From Acidimicrobiia bacterium (GTDB lineage: Bacteria > Actinomycetota > Acidimicrobiia > Spongiisociales > ZC4RG35), in NCBI GenBank assembly GCA_003230435.1, contig QIDW01000468.1, positions 1 to 10,911 of the forward strand: a stretch of 10,911 bases of DNA, in the 5' to 3' direction. This document shows, piece after piece, positions 1-4,769 of this stretch (its first letter is position 1; each line of letters opens with the position of its first letter). The translations under genes were made by a program, and so were the position numbers. Below the pieces are notes generated by a model. That model was not told the origin of the DNA and did not search any database. It was given only the letters and a program-made list of their open reading frames with translations.

Positions 1-747
1 AGCGCCTCGGCGAACGCCATTGGCGACGCAGCGGAACTGATCCGGAGGGGCGCTGCCGACGTCATGGTCGCTGGAGGGGCGGAAGCTGTGATTACGACAT
101 TCGGGTTGGCCACGTTCGCACAGGCGAGGGCTCTTTCGACGCGCAATGACCACCCGGAGGAAGCCTCGCGGCCGTTCGACGCCCGGCGCGACGGGTTCGT
201 CATGGGTGAGGGTGGAGCTGTGCTGGTGCTCGAGTCGTTGGAGCACGCGGAAGCGAGGGGAGCGCGACTGCTGGCCGAGGTGACCGGCTACGGCATGTCG
301 GCAGACGCCTATCACATCACCCTTCCCAGGCCCGGGGGAGCAGGAGCAGCACGTGCCATGAACGCGGCCATGGACGACGCCCGCCTGACGGCGGGCGAGA
401 TCGGCTACATCAACGCCCACGGCACTTCGACAGCCGCCAACGACTCGACAGAAACCGCTGCCATTCGATTAGCGCTGGGGAGCGAAGCCGATGCCACACC
501 GGTCTCCTCGACCAAGTCGATGACAGGTCACATTCTCGGCGGCGCGGGCAGCGTGGAGGCTGTCTTCTGCATCCTCGCCCTGCGAGACCGGGTGCTTCCG
601 CCGACCATCAACTATGAGACGCCGGATCCCGAATGCGACCTCGACTACGTGCCAAACACGGCACGGGAACTCGAGTTCGACCATGCCATGTCCAACTCGT
701 TCGGCTTCGGCGGTCACAACGTCTCGCTGATCTTCAGTCGGGTCTAG
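1..747 (+). CDS. fabF: Beta-ketoacyl-ACP synthase II (FabF), 5' part missing
   Basis: Condensing enzyme of type II fatty-acid synthesis: it extends acyl-ACP by two carbons using malonyl-ACP, in the cytoplasm. The frame is open from base 1 and ends at TAG 745-747, giving 248 residues, roughly the C-terminal 60% of a family protein of about 410. Against E. coli FabF from memory, the first residues (SASANAIGDA) fall directly after the nucleophilic cysteine, so that Cys codon is just outside the window. Both catalytic histidines are present: NAHGTST (His codon 418-420) and STKSMTGH (Lys 514-516, His 529-531). The C-terminal glycine-rich loop reads NSFGFGGHN, as in mycobacterial KasA/KasB, where enterobacterial FabF has GGTN. 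The last 14 bases overlap the end of the convergent small membrane-protein gene. The family is certain; whether this is the housekeeping FabF or a paralogue cannot be told without the upstream genes. Confidence 0.96.
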   Translation, partial: SASANAIGDAAELIRRGAADVMVAGGAEAVITTFGLATFAQARALSTRNDHPEEASRPFDARRDGFVMGEGGAVLVLESLEHAEARGARLLAEVTGYGMSADAYHITLPRPGGAGAARAMNAAMDDARLTAGEIGYINAHGTSTAANDSTETAAIRLALGSEADATPVSSTKSMTGHILGGAGSVEAVFCILALRDRVLPPTINYETPDPECDLDYVPNTARELEFDHAMSNSFGFGGHNVSLIFSRV

Positions 748-1006
748 GAGTCTGTCGCTCACTTTGTTTGTGACGCCATTCGGCCAGGCTGCGATAGACC
801 AGCACAAGGACCAGCCCCACCCCAACGGTCACTGCGACGAAAGCGACAGCGGCGACTGCGAAGGCCCATCCGTTGCAGGATGAGACTTGTCCTGCACTGT
901 CAGGCTGCCGACAGCTGACTTCTGTAACGACGAACCCCAGCAGTCCGGCGAATAGTCCGAGGACGACAGAAGGTATGGCGATCCAGGGGTTCGGAGACCG
1001 TCTCAG
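734..1006 (-). CDS. Small two-helix membrane protein with apparent CTG start
   Basis: Unrecognised 90-residue membrane protein, read from CTG 1006-1004 to TGA 736-734. It has a basic N-terminus (RRSPNPW), a hydrophobic segment at about residues 8-28, a loop with two cysteines (Cys32, Cys44), a second hydrophobic segment at about 48-71, and a charged C-terminal tail (RSLAEWRHKQSERQ). This pattern predicts both ends in the cytoplasm and a short outside loop that could hold a disulfide. No ATG, GTG or TTG occurs in frame before residue 59, and a TAG stops the frame four codons upstream of the second residue, so an ordinary start is excluded. CTG lies in a CTGA overlap with the upstream gene's TGA, with AAAGG (1020-1016) 9 bases before it, mirroring the GTGA overlap one gene earlier. 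It is probably translated by coupling to the eight-helix protein. An alternative is a -1 slip onto this frame from the upstream gene, but no slippery heptamer is visible. Function unknown. Confidence 0.7.
   Translation of the reverse strand: MRRSPNPWIAIPSVVLGLFAGLLGFVVTEVSCRQPDSAGQVSSCNGWAFAVAAVAFVAVTVGVGLVLVLVYRSLAEWRHKQSERQTPRPD
756..775 (+). terminator. Weak hairpin just after fabF
   Basis: CG(756-757)+TCAC(759-762), with C758 bulged, can pair with GTGA(770-773)+CG(774-775) around a T-rich loop TTTGTTT. It begins 8 bases after the fabF stop but lacks a following T tract, and it lies inside the convergent small gene. It may help end fabF transcription; support is only the fold read by eye. 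Confidence 0.2.
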
Positions 1007-1758
1007 ATAGCGCTACCTTTACGTCTACCTCGATCGTCGATGCCGGCTTCGTCGAGGATCTCCCGCGGAGCGAGCTCTGGTGGGATTGGAAAGGTCGACC
1101 CGACCTCCCTAGGAGGATGAAAAGCGGTCTTGACTGACTCGTCCCACGCGAGAGCAGCAATCAGGATCCCGAGGCTGGCACTGACGAACCCGCCGGGGGA
1201 CCCCATCGGGTACGCGGCGACAATCGCTAGCAGCGGCCAAAGGAGCCGAACTGCCAGAAGACCACCCGGGAGGACCCGTGAGTAGCCAAAGGCGACAACC
1301 GGGGCCGTGAGCCCGACGACCAGGATCAGCCAGGGTGTGGAGCCGTTGTTGGCTATTCCCAGAATGAATGGTGTTCCGAGAAGAATCAAGGGAACAACGA
1401 CCGCCCTGGTGGGAGGACCGGCCGCGGCCGGAAGTTTGCGCACCCTGGAAGTCACCGGGGCCAAGTTGAGAGATGCCCCGGCGAGGGCCGTTGTCGCGAG
1501 TCCGACGATCCAAGCGGCGTCAATAGGCCGGACAACAGCCAGCAATGCCGTTGCTCCGACAACGACGAAACCGAGCCAGCGAGCCCACCGGCCACCAGCA
1601 ACGACGATGCCGACAACCGAGGTGGCCCCCATGGCCAGGAGACTTATGGAAATCAGGAATACCGAGGTGGAGTCAAAAGGCCCATTGTCGACGATGAGGA
1701 CGACCGTCCATGTCACCGCGGCCACGAGTGGCGTGACTGCCAGCAGAGGAGAATTCAC
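1003..1758 (-). CDS. Eight-helix integral membrane protein, unknown function
   Basis: A 251-residue protein starting with GTG 1758-1756, which overlaps the phosphatase stop as GTGA; no good ribosome-binding site is visible, so translation is probably coupled. I count about eight hydrophobic segments (roughly residues 7-27, 31-53, 60-80, 84-104, 119-137, 142-160, 166-183, 188-205). They are followed by a soluble, charged tail of about 45 residues rich in Pro, Glu and Arg (ending RGRRKGSAI), likely cytoplasmic. There is no ATP-binding, protease or transporter signature that I recognise. A basic loop near residues 105-118 (TSRVRKLP) fits a cytoplasmic loop. It is the middle gene of the phosphatase / eight-helix / two-helix operon, so it may form a complex with the small protein encoded next to it. 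It could be a polytopic scaffold or a small-molecule permease; nothing in the sequence decides. Confidence 0.82.
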   Translation of the reverse strand: MNSPLLAVTPLVAAVTWTVVLIVDNGPFDSTSVFLISISLLAMGATSVVGIVVAGGRWARWLGFVVVGATALLAVVRPIDAAWIVGLATTALAGASLNLAPVTSRVRKLPAAAGPPTRAVVVPLILLGTPFILGIANNGSTPWLILVVGLTAPVVAFGYSRVLPGGLLAVRLLWPLLAIVAAYPMGSPGGFVSASLGILIAALAWDESVKTAFHPPREVGSTFPIPPELAPREILDEAGIDDRGRRKGSAI

Positions 1759-2429
1759 GCCGAAGTTGGTTGTGTGGGGACGTCGCCGGCGGTGACCACC
1801 CTCAGATCTGACTTCTCACCGAAGCGCGGAGAGTCACCAGGCTGCCACATGGTTTCCTCTTTCCACGTGCTCCCGGGGCGGAGGGTGACGATCGCACCGT
1901 TTTCAGGCTTGTCTTTGTGGAGGTCGGACAATGGTGATCCAACCAACTGCAGACGTCCCGCCTGGATCGGATCCTGATGGGACACGATCACGACATCGCC
2001 GTGCGGGTGTGCAGCGTCCAACCGACGGGCGACTTCGGCAACGCGATCGGCGAGGTCGCCCAGGCTCTCATCGACGAAATCGAGCTGGTCGGGGTGCTCC
2101 AGGTAAGCCTCTAACTCGCCGGGGAAGACCTCTGAAAGTGACCCCCAGGGATGACCCTTCCATCTGTTGGAGAGCGACCACTCGGTGAGATCCTCATCAA
2201 CACGGACCGGCACACTAGACCTGGCCGCGATCTCCTCGGCTGATCGTAGCGATCGCTCGAGCGGAGACGACCATATGGCCACCACTGGTCGCGGACCTAG
2301 ATACCTGCCGACACGTCTGGCCTGATCGAGACCATGGGGAGACAGGCCGAAACCTGGCATCGAGCCATAAACGAGGTGTTGCGGATTGTCGACTTCCGCA
2401 TGTCTGACGAGGTGGACCAATGCCGCCAT
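1755..2429 (-). CDS. Histidine phosphatase family protein (phosphoglycerate-mutase-like)
   Basis: Predicted soluble phosphatase of the histidine-phosphatase superfamily, acting through a phosphohistidine intermediate; the substrate is unknown. From ATG 2429-2427 it has 224 residues. The N-terminal signature is HLVRHAEV (Arg9, His10), with Ala where the family usually has Gly. Other matches are SSPLERSLRSAEE (Arg59), an acidic residue before the core (LTEWS, Glu83) and the second histidine in VSHQDPI (His151). Segments such as NPQHLVYGSMPGFGLS and SHQDPIQA look, from memory, like a cytoplasmic actinobacterial subgroup typified by M. tuberculosis Rv0525. The frame also extends upstream to GTG 2510, but those 27 extra residues resemble no family N-terminus and have no ribosome-binding site. 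The stop TGA 1757-1755 overlaps the next gene's GTG. First gene of the minus-strand operon, divergent from dinB. Confidence 0.92.
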   Translation of the reverse strand: MAALVHLVRHAEVDNPQHLVYGSMPGFGLSPHGLDQARRVGRYLGPRPVVAIWSSPLERSLRSAEEIAARSSVPVRVDEDLTEWSLSNRWKGHPWGSLSEVFPGELEAYLEHPDQLDFVDESLGDLADRVAEVARRLDAAHPHGDVVIVSHQDPIQAGRLQLVGSPLSDLHKDKPENGAIVTLRPGSTWKEETMWQPGDSPRFGEKSDLRVVTAGDVPTQPTSA

Positions 2430-2540
2430 CTGCTCAGTTTGGCCGGTTGGTCGCACAACCAGCGGTGTGTCGGGAAAATAATCACCGCTTCTCGCGTGCT
2501 CTATCTCCACGACATATCACTTGAGGTAAGTTCGGGAGCT
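2430..2540. promoter_or_regulatory. Divergent promoter region, phosphatase operon / dinB
   Basis: These 111 bases separate two outward-facing starts, so promoters for both directions should lie here or just inside the genes. An AT-rich patch around 2474-2484 (on the minus strand GATTATTTTCC) is the best -10-like candidate for the phosphatase operon. I see no convincing -35/-10 pair for dinB and no actinobacterial LexA box (GAAC-N4-GTTC). The role follows from gene layout; the individual boxes are uncertain. Confidence 0.45.
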
Positions 2541-3716
2541 GTGTGGTCAGAGCCAATCCTCCATGTCGACATGGATTCGTTCTTTGTTGAGGTTGAACGT
2601 CTTCGCGACCCATCGCTGGTGGGTCGTCCCGTTGCCGTAGGGGGCACCGGCCATCGCGGTGTCATCGCCAGCGCCTCCTATGAGGCTCGCCGGTTTGGAG
2701 TTCATTCGGCTCAGCCGACGGCGTCAGCTCTCCGGATGTGTCCAGATTTGGAGATCGTTCCGCCGGCACATGGTCGTTACAGCGAGTTCTCGGCTCAGGT
2801 GTTCGGCATCTTTCGCTCATTCACCCCTCTTGTGGAAGGGCTCAGTCTCGATGAGGCATTTCTTGACGCGACCGGTCTCAGACATCACTACGCATTGTCG
2901 ACAGAAGTAGGGGAGGCCATCCGCGAATCGTTGAAGGCCGAGCTTCGGCTCCCTGCATCCGTGGGTGTCGCCTCTACCAAGTTCATCGCCAAGCTTGCCT
3001 CGGAGGAGGCCAAACCCGACGGACTGTTGCATGTCGCCAAGGACACGCAACTCGAGTTCCTTCACGAGCTGCGCGCCAGCTCTCTTTGGGGCGTCGGACC
3101 GGCCACTCTTGCTGGACTCGAGCGACTGGGAGTGGAGACCATTGGCGACATCGCCGAGATGCCCGAGTCGGCTTTGGCGTCTGCACTAGGCCCAACAGTT
3201 GGACGACATCTCCATGATCTCGCCAACGGGATCGACCCCCGACAGATAGAGCCAGATATCGGGGCCAAGTCGATCTCAGTGGAACAGACCTACGAGACCG
3301 ATCTCGAAGGTGTCGAAGTGATCGAGGCTGCTCTGCTCGCCCACGCCCAAAGGCTCTCAGGGCGGCTGAGACGGAGCGGGCTGTCGGCACGAACCATCAC
3401 ACTCAAGACGCGCTACGACGACTTCAGCACTGTGACCAGAAGCCAGACTCTCGACGGTGCGACCGACGGGTCTCGCGATCTGTACAGGATCGGACTTGAA
3501 CTCTTGGAGGGCGTCGACGTGTCGCGACCGGTGCGACTGCTCGGCCTCGGTGGCTCCTCCCTCGAGGAGTCGGACGAGCCAAGACAACTGGGCTTCGATG
3601 ACTCCGAAGAGTGGGATCAAGTCGAAGAGGCCATTGCTCAAGTGCGAGAGAAATATGGCGACAGTGCGATCTCCCCAGCGCGATTGGTCGAATGGCGTAA
3701 CTCAGTAGACTCCTGA
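2541..3716 (+). CDS. dinB: DNA polymerase IV (DinB, Y-family)
   Basis: Low-fidelity Y-family polymerase that copies past DNA damage. From GTG 2541 it has 391 residues, normal for the family. Palm motifs: HVDMDSFF (metal-binding Asp10; likely steric-gate Phe15) and LSLDEAFLD (Asp104, Glu105). The fingers motif SYEARRFGVHSAQP has Gln where E. coli has Met (SAMP). A helix-hairpin-helix region follows (LWGVGPATLAGLERLG, about residues 183-198), then the little finger starting around ISVEQTYETDLEG. Near the C-terminus RQLGFDD (Gln349 onward) stands where the sliding-clamp peptide QLxLF is expected. The frame runs open to 2334, but the extra 69 residues are antisense to the phosphatase and unlike any DinB N-terminus, which normally begins about 7-10 residues before the DxD. 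GGGAG lies only 2 bases before GTG 2541 and GAGG 14 bases before, so leaderless translation is possible. No LexA box upstream. Confidence 0.96.
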   Translation: MWSEPILHVDMDSFFVEVERLRDPSLVGRPVAVGGTGHRGVIASASYEARRFGVHSAQPTASALRMCPDLEIVPPAHGRYSEFSAQVFGIFRSFTPLVEGLSLDEAFLDATGLRHHYALSTEVGEAIRESLKAELRLPASVGVASTKFIAKLASEEAKPDGLLHVAKDTQLEFLHELRASSLWGVGPATLAGLERLGVETIGDIAEMPESALASALGPTVGRHLHDLANGIDPRQIEPDIGAKSISVEQTYETDLEGVEVIEAALLAHAQRLSGRLRRSGLSARTITLKTRYDDFSTVTRSQTLDGATDGSRDLYRIGLELLEGVDVSRPVRLLGLGGSSLEESDEPRQLGFDDSEEWDQVEEAIAQVREKYGDSAISPARLVEWRNSVDS

Positions 3717-3729
3717 AGAACAGGGCTAA

Positions 3730-3759
3730 TTGCCCCGCCAGTCGGTGTATTGTCATAGT
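3730..3759 (+). promoter_or_regulatory. Candidate promoter for the DUF3040 gene
   Basis: TTGCCC (3730-3735) and CATAGT (3754-3759) each match four of six bases of the sigma-70 consensus and are 18 bases apart, 35 bases before the DUF3040 ATG. A 4-base-pair hairpin GGGC/GCCC (3723-3735) overlaps the -35 box. Judged by eye; the gene might equally be read through from dinB. Confidence 0.28.
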
Positions 3760-3794
3760 GGGCATCGAGCTTCTAACCAAGCCCGGGTGGACAT

Positions 3795-4097
3795 ATGGGC
3801 CTTGACGACAAAGAGCAGAAGATCCTGGCGGACATTGAGCGTCAGTTCTACGAAGAAGACCCGGAACTCGCGCGCGCGGTCAGAAAGATCGAACGACCAG
3901 CACGAGTCGGGCTGAGGCTGTCTCTTCTGGGCGTCGTTGCAGGACTTGTGATCGTGATCGCCTACGTCTCAACGACCTGGATAGCTGTCCTTGGATTCGC
4001 ACTCTTGGTTGCCTCAGCTACTGCTCTCGTCAACGCTCTGCGTGTCCGAGGATGGAGCGTCCCCGTCAAAGAATCGGACGACGAGCCGGTCGACTAA
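3795..4097 (+). CDS. DUF3040 family membrane protein
   Basis: A 100-residue protein of the actinobacterial DUF3040 family; its function is not established. The N-terminal 35 residues form an acidic helix with the family pattern (LDDKEQKILADIERQFYEED, then PELARAVRKIE). Two adjacent hydrophobic segments follow at about residues 43-60 and 62-82, and then a short acidic tail (KESDDEPVD). The helical N-terminus and tail are probably both cytoplasmic. ATG 3795 is preceded by GGGTGG (3785-3790). It lies 78 bases after dinB; from memory DUF3040 genes often sit near dinB or the mraZ/division cluster in actinobacteria, so the pairing is familiar but unexplained. The stop is followed by a 158-base gap before the MerR-type gene. 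Confidence 0.9.
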   Translation: MGLDDKEQKILADIERQFYEEDPELARAVRKIERPARVGLRLSLLGVVAGLVIVIAYVSTTWIAVLGFALLVASATALVNALRVRGWSVPVKESDDEPVD

Positions 4098-4210
4098 CAC
4101 ACACCGTTAGCGACCCTGGATTCGTCCGACGCCCACCTGTTCCAAGCGGCTATTGTTCCAGTCCCCGATCGCAGTGCTCGCGGGCCGGCGCCATCATCGG
4201 GAGAGGAAGA

Positions 4211-4231
4211 CGGACCCCTGCCCCGGGTCTG
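4211..4231 (+). other. Hairpin in the leader of the MerR-type gene
   Basis: CGGACCC (4211-4217) and GGGTCTG (4225-4231) can form a 7-bp stem with one G-T wobble around the loop CTGCCCC. It ends 12 bases before the ribosome-binding site. It could be a weak terminator for the DUF3040 transcript or a leader structure affecting the regulator gene. There is no T tract. Confidence 0.3.
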
Positions 4232-4243
4232 TTGGCAAGGTTT

Positions 4244-4250
4244 AGGAAGG
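4244..4250 (+). promoter_or_regulatory. Ribosome-binding site that fixes the MerR-type start
   Basis: AGGAAGG lies 5 bases before GTG 4256. This is the strongest site in the area and shows that translation starts at the GTG, not at an ATG at 4052 in the same open frame. Confidence 0.8.
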
Positions 4251-4255
4251 ACAAA

Positions 4256-4756
4256 GTGGAGCAGGCATTCACAGCCGAGCAAACATGCCGGCTCAGCAAT
4301 TGCACCCATCATCAGCTGCGCTATTGGGACCGGGTCGACCTGGTCAGCCCCTCGATTCAGGGAACTGGCGGCAGGCCGGGCGTGCGACGTCTCTACTCCT
4401 TCAGAGACCTCATTGCATTGCGTGTCGTCCGGAGCCTTCTCGACAACGGGATGTCACTGCAGCGGGTACGTCGTGCCTGGGACTATCTGCGTCGCGAAGG
4501 GGGCATGGAAGGTCACCTCTCAGACGTCAAACTCGTAACCGATGGGCAGACGATCTTTCGCATCAGCAATGACGATGGTGAACTGATGGACGCTCTTCGC
4601 GAGGGTCAATTGGCTTTCTTCGTGGCTATCGATGAGATCGCTCGCGAGGTCGAAGAAGACGTCACCCACTTCGAGTTGGACCGCGACACCTTCCTGACGA
4701 TGCTGCGCCGTGTCGAAGAGGATGTCAGCGAGGAGCGCACCGCCTCCGGGAGCTAG
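4256..4756 (+). CDS. MerR-family transcriptional regulator
   Basis: A 166-residue DNA-binding regulator, starting at GTG 4256 behind a clear ribosome-binding site. The N-terminal winged helix-turn-helix has the MerR pattern: FTAEQTCRLSNC, then HHQLRYWDRVDLVSPS (residues 18-33), the wing GTGGRPGVRRLYSFRDL (36-52), and the second helix pair VVRSLLDNGMSLQRVRRAWDYL (57-78). The C-terminal part is not a metal-binding loop as in classical MerR. It has a short beta segment (LVTDGQTIFRI, about 93-103) and an acidic helical region (AFFVAIDEIAREVEEDV and onward), which may bind an effector or mediate dimers. I know similar regulators in actinobacteria but no target. Cys11, Cys16 and His18/19 sit close together in the DNA-binding part; I would not call a metal site from this. 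No MerR-type dyad between promoter boxes was found upstream. The stop lies 4 bases from the convergent transglutaminase gene. Confidence 0.87.
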   Translation: MEQAFTAEQTCRLSNCTHHQLRYWDRVDLVSPSIQGTGGRPGVRRLYSFRDLIALRVVRSLLDNGMSLQRVRRAWDYLRREGGMEGHLSDVKLVTDGQTIFRISNDDGELMDALREGQLAFFVAIDEIAREVEEDVTHFELDRDTFLTMLRRVEEDVSEERTASGS

Positions 4757-4769
4757 GCCTCTAGTCCCG
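4747..4769. terminator. Two-way hairpin carrying both stop codons
   Basis: CGGGA (4747-4751) pairs with TCCCG (4765-4769), G4752 is bulged, and CTAG (4753-4756) pairs with CTAG (4761-4764) around the loop GCCT. One TAG ends the MerR-type gene on the plus strand and the other ends the transglutaminase gene on the minus strand. The fold works on both strands, as expected for a shared terminator, but no T tract follows on either side. Confidence 0.42.

Noticed and set aside
469..825. 118-codon minus-strand frame across the fabF end
   Set aside because: Antisense to conserved fabF codons, with no recognisable protein pattern; a different minus frame (734-1006) holds the plausible small gene.
1003..1020. 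Programmed -1 frameshift joining the eight-helix and two-helix proteins
   Set aside because: No slippery heptamer, and a TAG in the target frame leaves only a few bases for the shift; CTG re-initiation in the CTGA overlap is simpler.
900..1160. 86-codon minus-strand frame
   Set aside because: Out of frame with both the eight-helix gene and the small membrane gene, which explain the same bases better.
1307..1795. 162-codon plus-strand frame
   Set aside because: Antisense shadow of the eight-helix membrane gene; Thr/Pro/Arg-rich with no family features.
2430..2510. Longer start of the phosphatase at GTG 2510
   Set aside because: No ribosome-binding site, and the residues before the RHA motif do not resemble the family; ATG 2429 gives the normal N-terminus.
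2334..2540. Upstream extension of dinB to ATG 2334
   Set aside because: It lies antisense to the phosphatase gene, has no ribosome-binding site, and adds 69 residues foreign to DinB proteins, which begin close to the DxD motif.
4052..4255. Upstream extension of the MerR-type gene to ATG 4052
   Set aside because: It overlaps DUF3040 and encodes low-complexity Arg/Pro/Ser residues; AGGAAGG points to GTG 4256.
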